From Pararheinheimera marina (lineage in GTDB: Bacteria; Pseudomonadota; Gammaproteobacteria; Enterobacterales; Alteromonadaceae): 64,000 nt of DNA. The notes below the pieces were generated by a model. The model was not told the origin of the DNA. It saw only the letters and a list, made by a program, of their open reading frames with translations, and did not search any database. The translations under genes and the position numbers were made by a program. Shown here one piece after another: positions 17,820 to 26,023 of the stretch (positions within the stretch are counted from its first letter, which is position 1; each line of letters begins with the position of its first letter). The stretch spans positions 124,001 through 188,000 of the forward strand of contig NZ_JBHSGB010000006.1 of the NCBI RefSeq assembly GCF_042654345.1. The letters are read 5' to 3'.

Positions 17820-18439
17820 TGCAGTACCTCCTGCTCCCAAACCGCCCGCTCAGCCGGTTGTAAACTGGCAGCCACAGCGCCAGCAAATTTATAGTCTTTA
17901 TTCGCTTTTAAATGCAGCAGCACAGCACCGGGTTCAGTTTCCATATCCTGGTACTCCAGCTCTGCCGCTTTTAACACTTTGGCAAACTGCAAGATTTTTG
18001 CAGTAAATTCGTTGCCCATAGGCACAGGCGCCATTAAACGCACCTGACACAAGGTATTGCGGCATTCACTGGCCAAAATTCGCAGTTCGTTGTTGCTGGT
18101 GGAGACGGCCAGATGTGCCAGCAGGTATTCGGTCGCTTCAGCCCAACCTTCATCCCGTTCCTGCCGTTCCCAGGGCGCAAAACGTTCACGCAGCTCTTTT
18201 TCCTGGCGCACTAAAGCGCGCAGATTGATAAAAGCGTCCAGTACAACGGCGGCTTGTGGGTTGGCTTTTTCAAAACGCTGCGCCTGGCTCAGCTGGGAGC
18301 TGGTCATAGGTTCCGGCAGAAGCCAAAAGCTCAACCAGGGTTTGGCCTGATACAGCATCACCCCAAGCACGACAGCAGCCCCATAAGACAGCCAGCGCAC
18401 GGCAGCAGATTGCAGTAATAAGTGAAGCTGAGCTTTCAT
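17804..18439 (-). CDS. Hypothetical single-pass membrane protein
   Basis: 211-aa protein not recognised. An N-terminal membrane helix (about residues 15-32, YGAAVVLGVMLYQ) is followed by a mostly charged, helical periplasmic or cytoplasmic part. It contains two cysteines in ASECRNTLCQVRLMAPVP, a CxxxxxC arrangement seen in secreted disulfide-bonded proteins. The ATG at 18439 follows GGAG. It is paired by overlap with the 77-aa gene. Real by codon use and ribosome sites, function unknown. Confidence 0.65.
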   Translation of the reverse strand: MKAQLHLLLQSAAVRWLSYGAAVVLGVMLYQAKPWLSFWLLPEPMTSSQLSQAQRFEKANPQAAVVLDAFINLRALVRQEKELRERFAPWERQERDEGWAEATEYLLAHLAVSTSNNELRILASECRNTLCQVRLMAPVPMGNEFTAKILQFAKVLKAAELEYQDMETEPGAVLLHLKANKDYKFAGAVAASLQPAERAVWEQEVLQWYKN

Positions 18440-18514
18440 ACAGACTCCGGAACAAAAGGCCGCAAAGTGTAACAGAGGGCAACAGGTGACTAAAGGGCGG
18501 CGGCACCGACTTTG

Positions 18515-19024
18515 TTAAATTTGTTTACACCAGAGTTCGGTGTCCTGCTCCAACAAGGAATACTGAATGGACTGTTGAAACTGGAACCCCAGCTTAGCCA
18601 CCACAGCTTTGGAGCCGTGGTTCTGCGGGTGGATTAAGGCAACCAGTTCATGCAGCCCCAGTTGCTGCGCCCAGCCAAGCACGGCCAGACCGGCTTCGGT
18701 GGCCAGCCCTTGCCCCCAGAATTCTGGCAACAGCCGGTAACCCAATTCTGATTGCTGAATTTCAGTAATAAATTTAATGCCACTAAAGCCAATTAAACGC
18801 CCGGAATCCCTATGAATAAGTGCCAGACGACCGTAGCCGTAAATCCGATAGTCACGTAGTGGATGGTCATGCAAATACTGCTGCACTTGCTGCACCGACT
18901 GAACCTGTTGGTTGCCAACGTAACGCACCACCTCTGGCAACGCCATCAGAGGAAAAAACGCTTCGGCATCGTCCAGCGTAAAAGGCCTTAACAACAGTCG
19001 TTCGGTGTGTAAAGTGACAGGCAT
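18515..19024 (-). CDS. GNAT-family N-acetyltransferase (RimJ/RimL-like)
   Basis: 169-aa protein starting MPVTLHTERLLLRPFTLDDAEAFF, the standard opening of RimJ/RimL-type acetyltransferases. It continues with the acetyl-CoA loop region LGYRLLPEFWGQGLATEAGLAVLGWA and the C-terminal NHGSKAVVAKLGFQ. It would transfer acetyl from acetyl-CoA to an amine; the target is unknown. AGGAG precedes the start. Confidence 0.88.
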   Translation of the reverse strand: MPVTLHTERLLLRPFTLDDAEAFFPLMALPEVVRYVGNQQVQSVQQVQQYLHDHPLRDYRIYGYGRLALIHRDSGRLIGFSGIKFITEIQQSELGYRLLPEFWGQGLATEAGLAVLGWAQQLGLHELVALIHPQNHGSKAVVAKLGFQFQQSIQYSLLEQDTELWCKQI

Positions 19025-19077
19025 ATCCTTCTCCTGTGCAGGTCACTGCAGCCAGCCGGAAAACGACTGGCTGTCGG

Positions 19078-21330
19078 TTAACCCGGCCGTTTTTTCTGGA
19101 ACGAGGCTTTGCCGCTGGATTTTTTCACCTGGGCCGCCGCCTTTTTCGCCGGGTTCTGTCCGGTATGACGGGTCAGCGCAGGTTGGCCTGGTGTGCGTGG
19201 CAGTTTAGGGCCTTTGAGCAGTTTGGCTTCTTGCTTCTCGTCAGGCACCAGGCAACCTTTGCCGGTACCTATCAGGTGTTTCATGCCCATTTTCAGCAAG
19301 GCTTCACGAATAAGCGTCCAGCCTTTGGGGTCATGGTAACGCAGTAAGGCCTTGTGCAGACGGCGCTGACGTTCACCTTTAGGCACCGCCACCTGTTCCG
19401 TATTGCCCTTAATGTTTTTCAGCGAATTCAGCTCGGTATGGTAAATAGTGGTCGCATTGGCCATTGGGCTTGGGTAGAAGTTCTGCACCTGGTCCAGGCG
19501 GAAATCCCGTTCTTTCAGCCAGAGCGCCAGATTGATCATGTCCAGATCGGTGGTGCCCGGGTGCGCCGAAATAAAATACGGGATCAGGTACTGCTCTTTA
19601 CCGGCTTCTTTACTGAAGCGGTCGAACATCTCTTTAAATTTGTCGTACGCGCCCATGCCCGGCTTCATCATCTTCGACAATGGGCCTTCTTCGGTATGCT
19701 CAGGGGCAATCTTCAGATAACCACCGACATGGTGCTGCACCAGCTCTTTCACATAATTCGGGTCTTCCACCGCCAGGTCGTAACGCACACCGGACGCCAC
19801 CAGAATTTTCTTCACGCCTTTGAGCTTACGGGCCGCGCGGTACAGCTGCACTGTCGGGCTCTGGTCGGTGTCCATATGCTCACAAATGGTTGGATAAACA
19901 CAGGACGGCCGGCGGCAGGTTTGCTCCGCTTTCGGGTTTTTACAGCGTAATTTGTACATATTGGCGGTCGGGCCGCCCAAATCGGAAATGACGCCGGTAA
20001 AGCCCGGCACCTTGTCACGAATCGCTTCAATTTCCTGCAGAATAGATTCTTGCGAACGACTCTGAATAATACGGCCTTCGTGTTCGGTAATAGAGCAAAA
20101 CGAACAGCCGCCAAAGCAGCCACGCATGATATTGACCGAGGTTTTGATCATGTCGTAGGCCGGGATCTTCGCCTTGCCATACACAGGGTGCGGCACGCGC
20201 TGGTACGGCAGGCCAAACACGCCGTCCATTTCTTCGGTGGTCAGCGGAAACGCCGGCGGGTTGATCCATAAATGGCGATCACCATGGCGCTGCATAATAG
20301 CGCGGGCACAGCCCGGGTTGGTTTCCTGGTGCAATATACGCGAGGCATGTGCGTACAAGGCTTTGTTCACACTGACCTGCTCAAAGGCCGGCAGTTTGAC
20401 GTAAGTTTTTTCCCATGGCTTTTGCCGTGGTGCCTGTACCATCACTGGTTTGGCTTCAACTGGCTGCGGCTGGGTTAAATCAATACCCTGCTTGGCAAAT
20501 TCAGAAAAGCTGCCACAGCCAACATCGTCCGCCCCATAAGGGTTTGGAATAGGGTCAATTTTGCCGACTTTGTCGATGGCGGTAGAATCCATACCACGCC
20601 ATTCCGGCATCGCTTCTTTGCGGATCACCGCAGTGCCACGAATGCCTTGCAGTTCGGCCACCGGCTCACCAGCGGCCAGACGGTGCGCCACTTCAATCAG
20701 CGGGCGCTCGGCATTGCCGTAAATCAGCAACTCGGCTTTGGCATCAAATAAAATGGAGCGGCGGACTTTTTCCTGCCAGTAGTCATAATGGGCAATGCGG
20801 CGCAGGCTGGCTTCAATACCGCCGATAATCACCGGCACTTCTTTGTAGGCTTCTTTGCAGCGCTGCGAATACACAATCACCGCGCGGTCTGGCCGCTTGC
20901 CGCCTTCGTTACCCGGCGTGTAGGCATCGTCGTGGCGCAGCTTTTTATCCGCTGTGTAGCGGTTAATCATTGAATCCATATTGCCGGCGGACACACCAAA
21001 GAACAGATTGGGTTTGCCCAGACGCATAAAGTCGTCTTTGCTGTTCCAGTCCGGCTGCGCAATGATACCAACCCGAAAGCCCTGACTTTCCAGCATCCGG
21101 CCCACCACGGCCATACCAAAACTCGGGTGGTCGACATAGGCATCGCCCACCACCAGGATCACGTCACAGCTGTCCCAGCCAAGTTTGTCCATCTCGGCGC
21201 GGCTCATGGGTAAAAACGGCGCCGGGCCAAAACATTCGGCCCAGTATTTCGGGTACGAGAATAACCCACGTTCGGCTTGCATCCGGGCAACCGGGGCTGA
21301 AGGACGAAGTTTTTCAGTGGTGTTAAGCAT
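19078..21330 (-). CDS. ygiQ: YgiQ family radical SAM protein
   Basis: 750-aa protein, the family size. The order is an N-terminal B12-binding-like region (DVILVVGDAYVDHPSFG), a radical SAM core with the cluster-binding motif RGCFGGCSFC (Cx3Cx2C), then the YgiQ C-terminal region with a basic, Lys-rich tail. I start at 21330 (MLNTTEKLRP); the frame extends to 21375 but there is no ribosome site there. The biochemical role of YgiQ is not established. Confidence 0.93.
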   Translation of the reverse strand: MLNTTEKLRPSAPVARMQAERGLFSYPKYWAECFGPAPFLPMSRAEMDKLGWDSCDVILVVGDAYVDHPSFGMAVVGRMLESQGFRVGIIAQPDWNSKDDFMRLGKPNLFFGVSAGNMDSMINRYTADKKLRHDDAYTPGNEGGKRPDRAVIVYSQRCKEAYKEVPVIIGGIEASLRRIAHYDYWQEKVRRSILFDAKAELLIYGNAERPLIEVAHRLAAGEPVAELQGIRGTAVIRKEAMPEWRGMDSTAIDKVGKIDPIPNPYGADDVGCGSFSEFAKQGIDLTQPQPVEAKPVMVQAPRQKPWEKTYVKLPAFEQVSVNKALYAHASRILHQETNPGCARAIMQRHGDRHLWINPPAFPLTTEEMDGVFGLPYQRVPHPVYGKAKIPAYDMIKTSVNIMRGCFGGCSFCSITEHEGRIIQSRSQESILQEIEAIRDKVPGFTGVISDLGGPTANMYKLRCKNPKAEQTCRRPSCVYPTICEHMDTDQSPTVQLYRAARKLKGVKKILVASGVRYDLAVEDPNYVKELVQHHVGGYLKIAPEHTEEGPLSKMMKPGMGAYDKFKEMFDRFSKEAGKEQYLIPYFISAHPGTTDLDMINLALWLKERDFRLDQVQNFYPSPMANATTIYHTELNSLKNIKGNTEQVAVPKGERQRRLHKALLRYHDPKGWTLIREALLKMGMKHLIGTGKGCLVPDEKQEAKLLKGPKLPRTPGQPALTRHTGQNPAKKAAAQVKKSSGKASFQKKRPG

Positions 21331-21421
21331 AGGGTTCTCGTATCTGCTGTGCGTGCTCAGAAAATGGCCGCGCATTATACCTGCAACACCCCGGCTTGCC
21401 TAATGCCAGAGGGTGTTTTTG

Positions 21422-21859
21422 TTATTGCCGTACAAAGTTCAGACTAAAGCCTTCGGCCAAACCGTCGCTGACCTTCACCAGCAGCTGTTTGGGCCCTTGC
21501 AGCTGGTATTCAATTTTCTTTGGAAAATCATGCGCCTGGTTTTCAAATACAAAGTGGTTTTGCTCGCAGTGCGTCAGCTTAAAGGCGACAGGCAAACTAT
21601 TGTGTGGCACCTTCGCCAAGTAAAACACCTCACCCTGCATCTGCACTAAACGGAGCTCTTCGGTGCTTTGCAGCTCACCTTTGGCGTTTTTGTGTTGGCC
21701 CCAGCCTTCCATACTGTGATGCGACAACCGCAGCCAACGTTCGCTGATCTGCTGTTCGCCTTGCTGTGCCAGCCAGTTGCCCGCCAGGACGCTGACGTGC
21801 TGCAAGTTGCAGTCTGCCAGTGCCAGCGTAGGAATAAAAAATAACAGGCCTAATTTCAT
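21422..21859 (-). CDS. DUF6265 family exported protein
   Basis: 145-aa protein with a signal peptide (MKLGLLFFIPTLALA, cleavage before DC). The mature part has the family pattern: LAGNW, EQQISERWLRL, SMEGWGQ, ELRLVQMQGEVFYLAKV and FENQAHDFPKKIEYQL. Probably a small periplasmic lipocalin/beta-barrel-like protein; no function is established. It stands alone between ygiQ and the UPF0016 gene. Confidence 0.75.
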   Translation of the reverse strand: MKLGLLFFIPTLALADCNLQHVSVLAGNWLAQQGEQQISERWLRLSHHSMEGWGQHKNAKGELQSTEELRLVQMQGEVFYLAKVPHNSLPVAFKLTHCEQNHFVFENQAHDFPKKIEYQLQGPKQLLVKVSDGLAEGFSLNFVRQ

Positions 21860-21959
21860 TGGGGTCTCCTGCTTGATCTGCCCACAGCATAAGCAAGAGT
21901 CTGAGTCAGTGCCAGCCCTGGATCAGGCTGACACCGACACGGCAAGCCACAATGGTGGG

Positions 21960-22523
21960 TTAGCCGTACATCACGATAGTGGCGACACCAATGAACATAA
22001 ATACCGCACAAGCGGCACGGCGCGCCCAGTCGAGCGAAATTTTCTCCAGCAACCAGCTACCTGCATACACCACAGGCACATTGGCCGCCAGCATGCCAAG
22101 CGTAGTACCCAGAATAACCATGCTGGTGGCGTCATAGGTAGCGGCTAACAACACTGTGGCAATTTGGGTTTTATCGCCAATTTCAGCCAGGAAAAACAGC
22201 ACTGTACTGGCGACAAAAGCGCCGTACTTCAGTACGCTGTTGTCGTCGCTGTCGTCTTTATCCGGGATCAGCAGCCATAAAGCCACCGCAATAAATGAGC
22301 CCCCCAGCAACCAACCATGCCAGCCTGTTGGAATAAACTGAGCCACCCAGGCACCAAACCAGGCAGACGCCGCGTGGTTTAATAAGGTTGCCAGCAGAAT
22401 ACCGGCGATAATAGCGGTTTTGGAGCGAAAACGCGCCGCCAGAAATAACGATAAGAGTTGAGTTTTGTCACCGATTTCGGCCAGAGCGACCGCGGAAAAC
22501 GAAGAGAAAAAAGCTTCCATCAT
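21960..22523 (-). CDS. TMEM165/GDT1 (UPF0016) family protein, putative Mn2+ exporter
   Basis: 187-aa inner-membrane protein with about six helices. It carries two copies of the E-x-G-D-(K/R)-(T/S) signature: ALAEIGDKTQLLS near the N-terminus and FLAEIGDKTQIATV in the second half. UPF0016 proteins move Mn2+ and/or Ca2+; bacterial members such as MneA export Mn2+. The yybP-ykoY (Mn2+) riboswitch in its leader supports manganese. I start at 22523 (MMEAFFSSF), with AGG 9 bases upstream; the frame is open to 22550. Confidence 0.88.
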   Translation of the reverse strand: MMEAFFSSFSAVALAEIGDKTQLLSLFLAARFRSKTAIIAGILLATLLNHAASAWFGAWVAQFIPTGWHGWLLGGSFIAVALWLLIPDKDDSDDNSVLKYGAFVASTVLFFLAEIGDKTQIATVLLAATYDATSMVILGTTLGMLAANVPVVYAGSWLLEKISLDWARRAACAVFMFIGVATIVMYG

Positions 22524-22597
22524 GGTTGTGAACCTGCACCGGCGGGACATTCAACATAAGACAACAATCCGACGCCCGCCTGGGATCAGAATGCTGT

Positions 22598-22724
22598 CTT
22601 AGGTCTCATCAATCAGCAGCAACTGCATTCGCTGTGACGTCACTGCCATATGCGTGAGGCATAAGTCTGTTGACAGTGCCGCTTTGTGGCTGGTTTGAAC
22701 CGCAAAGCAGATTACTCCCCCAAG
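22598..22724 (-). promoter_or_regulatory. yybP-ykoY manganese riboswitch
   Basis: On the minus strand a P1 stem forms from CTTGGG (22724-22719) and CCTAAG (22603-22598). Directly inside lie the conserved GGAGTA and, near the 3' side, GAGA before CCTAAG. In between are the family's GTCAACA and ACT elements and several hairpins. These match the conserved positions of RF00080, the Mn2+ sensor of mntP and alx. It lies 75 bases upstream of a UPF0016 gene, a known target of this class. Confidence 0.85.
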
Positions 22725-22780
22725 AGCGCGGGCATTCTAGCCGCGCTGTTGGGGCAAACACAAGGCTTTTTTAGCCCGAT

Positions 22781-23617
22781 TCAACCAGCAAGGTGGCGGG
22801 CGTGAAAGCGTAAATGCTCTTCAATAAAGCTGCTGATAAAGTAATAACTGTGGTCATAACCCGGTTGCATGCGGATTTGCGCGCCGCTTTGGCTATGCTG
22901 GTTTGCGTCTTGCAACGCCTGTGTGCGCAGCTGTGCCGGATAGAACTGGTCCGCTTCGCCCTGGTCCACCAGAATAGGCAAGGTCGTCTGGGTTTTGGCC
23001 AGCAGGTAAGCCGCGTCGTACTGCAACCACTGTGCTTTGTCGTTGCCCAGGTACGCGCTAAAGGCCTTACGGCCCCAGTCGCATTCGGTCGGCTGGCAAA
23101 TTGGCGAAAAGGCCGACACTGAGCTGTACCCGCCTTCACGCAGAGCAATCACCAAAGCGCCATGGCCGCCCATCGAGTGACCGGAGATCGCCTTGCGGCC
23201 ATTGGCCGGCAAATGCGCATTCACCAGTGCCGGTAATTCCTGACTGATGTAGTCGTACATCCGGTAATGGGCTGCCCAAGGGGTTTCAGTGGCATTGACA
23301 TAAAAACCAGCCCCTTTACCTAAGTCGTAGGCCGGGTCATCCGCCACCAGGTCACCGCGAGGGCTGGTGTCCGGGATCACCAGCATCAGGCCAAGCTCAG
23401 CGGCAATACGCTGGGCACCGGCTTTGACAGAGAAGTTTTCGTCTGTACAGGTTAAACCCGACAGCCAGTACAGCACAGGAACCTTGCCCTTGGCTGCTTG
23501 CGGTGGCAAATACACCGAAAACTGCATCACACAGTTCAGGCTATTGGAATGATGTTCATAGCGGCGCTGAAGTCCACCGAATAACTTGTGCTCGGCCAGT
23601 TGAATTAACGGCATCAC
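22781..23617 (-). CDS. fghA: S-formylglutathione hydrolase
   Basis: 278-aa esterase-D type hydrolase that splits S-formylglutathione to formate and glutathione, the second step of glutathione-dependent formaldehyde detoxification. The alpha/beta-hydrolase nucleophile lies in SGHSMGGHGAL; acid and base are in DQGEADQFY and PGYDHSYYF. The family signature YWLSGLTCTDENFSVKAGAQR is near residue 50. It follows frmA by 91 bases on the same strand, with a stem-loop (AGGCTCCA/TGGAGCCT, 23673-23695) between them. Confidence 0.96.
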   Translation of the reverse strand: MMPLIQLAEHKLFGGLQRRYEHHSNSLNCVMQFSVYLPPQAAKGKVPVLYWLSGLTCTDENFSVKAGAQRIAAELGLMLVIPDTSPRGDLVADDPAYDLGKGAGFYVNATETPWAAHYRMYDYISQELPALVNAHLPANGRKAISGHSMGGHGALVIALREGGYSSVSAFSPICQPTECDWGRKAFSAYLGNDKAQWLQYDAAYLLAKTQTTLPILVDQGEADQFYPAQLRTQALQDANQHSQSGAQIRMQPGYDHSYYFISSFIEEHLRFHARHLAG

Positions 23618-23708
23618 GTTCTCCCTGAAATGCAGACAGCCGGCCTGATGCCAGCTGTGTTACCTGTTAGTCAGGCTCCAGTCAGGCTGGAGCCTTGTTC
23701 GTCGACCA

Positions 23709-24827
23709 TCAGAAATGAATAACGGTACGAATTGACTTGCCTTCATGCATTAAATCAAAGGCTTCGTTAATTTGCTCCAGCGGCATGGTGTGCGTAATAA
23801 AGGTGTCCAGTTCAAACTCACCTTTTAAATAGCGTTCCACGTAATCTGGCAGCTCGGTGCGGCCTTTGACGCCACCAAAAGCCGTACCACGCCATACGCG
23901 GCCCGTCACCAGCTGGAACGGACGGGTTGAAATTTCAGCACCAGCTGGCGCTACGCCAATAATCACCGACTCACCCCAGCCTTTATGGCAACACTCTAAG
24001 GCAGAGCGCATCACATTGACGTTACCAATACATTCAAAGGAGAAATCCACGCCACCGTCGGTCATTTCGACAATCACGTCCTGAATTGGCTTGTCGTAGT
24101 TTTTCGGGTTGATCACGTCGGTCGCACCCAGCTGACGGGCAATATCAAACTTCGACTCGTTGATATCAATGGCAATAATCCGGCTGGCTTTGGCCATCAC
24201 CGCACCAATAATAGCCGACAGGCCGATGCCGCCTAAACCAAACACCGCGACTGTGTCGCCTTCTTTCACTTTGGCCGTGTTCATCACGGCGCCCATGCCA
24301 GTGGTGACGCCGCAGCCCAATAAACACACTTTTTCCAGCGGCGCCGCTTTGTTGATTTTCGCCAGCGAAATTTCTGGCAGTACTGTGTACTCAGAGAAGG
24401 TCGAGGTACCCATGTAGTGGTAAATCGGCTGACCGTCTTTGGAGAAACGGGTGGTGCCGTCAGGCATCAGGCCCTGGCCCTGGGTGGCGCGAATGGCCTG
24501 ACACAGGTTGGTTTTGCCCGATAAACAGAACTTACATTTGCCGCATTCCGGCGTGTACAGCGGGATCACGTGGTCACCAACCGCCACGCTGGTCACGCCC
24601 TCGCCCACGGCTTCAACAATACCGCCGCCTTCATGGCCTAAAATGCAGGGGAATTTGCCTTCAGAATCCTGACCGGACAAAGTGTAGGCGTCGGTATGGC
24701 AAACACCGGTCGCAACAATACGCACCAGCACTTCACCTTTTTGTGGTGGCATTAAATCCACCTCTTCAATTTTTAATGGCTGACCTGGGCCCCAGGCCAC
24801 AGCTGCGCGGGTTTTGATCATTTGCAT
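23709..24827 (-). CDS. frmA: S-(hydroxymethyl)glutathione dehydrogenase / class III alcohol dehydrogenase
   Basis: 372-aa zinc NAD-dependent enzyme that oxidises S-hydroxymethylglutathione to S-formylglutathione. Catalytic zinc ligands lie in ATGVCHTDAYT and GHEGGG; structural zinc cysteines are in PECGKCKFCLSGKTNLC; the NAD motif is FGLGGIGLSAI. I start at 24827 (MQMIKTRAAV), with AAGGA seven bases upstream; the frame is open to 24857. It is divergent from a LysR regulator. Confidence 0.97.
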   Translation of the reverse strand: MQMIKTRAAVAWGPGQPLKIEEVDLMPPQKGEVLVRIVATGVCHTDAYTLSGQDSEGKFPCILGHEGGGIVEAVGEGVTSVAVGDHVIPLYTPECGKCKFCLSGKTNLCQAIRATQGQGLMPDGTTRFSKDGQPIYHYMGTSTFSEYTVLPEISLAKINKAAPLEKVCLLGCGVTTGMGAVMNTAKVKEGDTVAVFGLGGIGLSAIIGAVMAKASRIIAIDINESKFDIARQLGATDVINPKNYDKPIQDVIVEMTDGGVDFSFECIGNVNVMRSALECCHKGWGESVIIGVAPAGAEISTRPFQLVTGRVWRGTAFGGVKGRTELPDYVERYLKGEFELDTFITHTMPLEQINEAFDLMHEGKSIRTVIHF

Positions 24828-24925
24828 TGTCTGTTCCTTTTGTAAAAGCGACTTCAACTATAGCGCTATTGTAATTTTTTCCAATTCAATGATAATCCGG
24901 CAAAAATACAAATGAGTTTTGCATA

Positions 24926-24976
24926 AATGAAAGAGTGGCTTGAATGAAAGAGTGGCTGGAATGAAAGAGTGGCAGG
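24926..24976 (+). repeat. Three tandem 17-bp repeats at the LysR start codon
   Basis: Three consecutive 17-bp copies of AATGAAAGAGTGGCTkG (24926-24942, 24943-24959, 24960-24976; the third ends AGG) lie in front of and across the LysR start. Each contains an ATG. The unit is not a multiple of three, so the ATGs are in different frames. The first two each encode MKEWLE and stop at a TGA overlapping the next ATG; the third ATG starts the regulator (MKEWQGVSEF). Confidence 0.9.
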
Positions 24977-25839
24977 GTGTCAGCGAATTTGTAGCCGTCG
25001 CAGAACAAGGTAGTTTCTCTGCGGCTGCCCGCAGCTTAGGCATTTCCGTTGCCCAGGTCAGCCGCACCATAGACCAACTGGAGCAGCGGCTCAACATCAA
25101 GCTGGTCCAACGCACCACCCGTCAGGTTCGGCTAACCGACAATGGCCAGCTGTATTACCAGCAATGCCGGCCTCTGGTGTTTGGCTTGCAGCAGGCCAAC
25201 CAGTTGCTGCAAAGCCTGCAGCACGAACCCAGCGGCCCAGTCCGACTGACCGCGCCGGTTTATTATGGCGAAACTTTGATTGCGCCCTTATTGCACGAGT
25301 TTTTATTGCGCCACCCCAAGCTGCAGCTGGATTTGGTGTTAACCAATGACCAGCTGGATTTAGTCAAAGGTGGTTTCGACGCAGCCATCCGGCTCGGCCA
25401 GTTAACCGACTCCAGCCTGCAGGCCAGAAAACTCGGCAGCAGGCGCTTATTTCTGGCGGCAAGCCCAACCTATTTGCAACAGCACGGCACCCCGCAAAAC
25501 CTGAACGAGCTGCAGCACCATCAGTGTCTGGTCGGTTCGCTGGAAGTCTGGCGTTTTGAGCAGCAAGGTCAAAAGCTGCAAATCCGGCCGCAGCCTTATT
25601 TAAAGTGCAACAGTGGCGTGGCGCTGACCGACGCCTGCATAAAAGGCCTTGGCATTACGCAGCTGCCCGACTATTACCTGAAACCTTTCCTCGATTCTGG
25701 CCAGCTGTTGTCATTATTGCCGGACTACCAGCCAACCGACGACGGCATTTGGGCACTGTACCCACTGACCCGCCACTTACCTTTAAAAGTGCGGCTGTTG
25801 CTGGATTACCTGCAACAACAGCTGGCTGACGCCCATTGA
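24961..25839 (+). CDS. LysR-family transcriptional regulator
   Basis: 292-aa regulator with N-terminal winged HTH (EFVAVAEQGSFSAAARSLGISVAQVSRTIDQLEQRLNIKLVQRTTRQ, about 8-55) and a type-2 periplasmic-binding-like effector domain. I start at the third ATG (24961) because the two upstream ATGs in the tandem repeats run into stops, and a TTG at 24940 would only add seven residues. It is divergent from frmA with 133 bases between, so it likely controls the formaldehyde genes; this is by position only. Confidence 0.88.
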   Translation: MKEWQGVSEFVAVAEQGSFSAAARSLGISVAQVSRTIDQLEQRLNIKLVQRTTRQVRLTDNGQLYYQQCRPLVFGLQQANQLLQSLQHEPSGPVRLTAPVYYGETLIAPLLHEFLLRHPKLQLDLVLTNDQLDLVKGGFDAAIRLGQLTDSSLQARKLGSRRLFLAASPTYLQQHGTPQNLNELQHHQCLVGSLEVWRFEQQGQKLQIRPQPYLKCNSGVALTDACIKGLGITQLPDYYLKPFLDSGQLLSLLPDYQPTDDGIWALYPLTRHLPLKVRLLLDYLQQQLADAH

Positions 25840-26023
25840 TCCAACACAACTCAGTACTGGCGTAGCATGCTGCGCCATTGTTCTGCTCGCCATTTTCCTG
25901 CTCGCCATTTTATGGCTCACCTCACCTGGGCTCAGGCCCCTACAAATCATTAACAATGCCTACGCTTGGCGTCATAAAAAACCGCTATACTGCCGCCTTC
26001 GCTGTTACTAGGATCCGTCTTTT

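Noticed and set aside
23673..23695. Terminator between frmA and fghA
   Set aside because: The 8-bp stem-loop lacks a T-run, so I mention it only as an intercistronic stem in the fghA entry.
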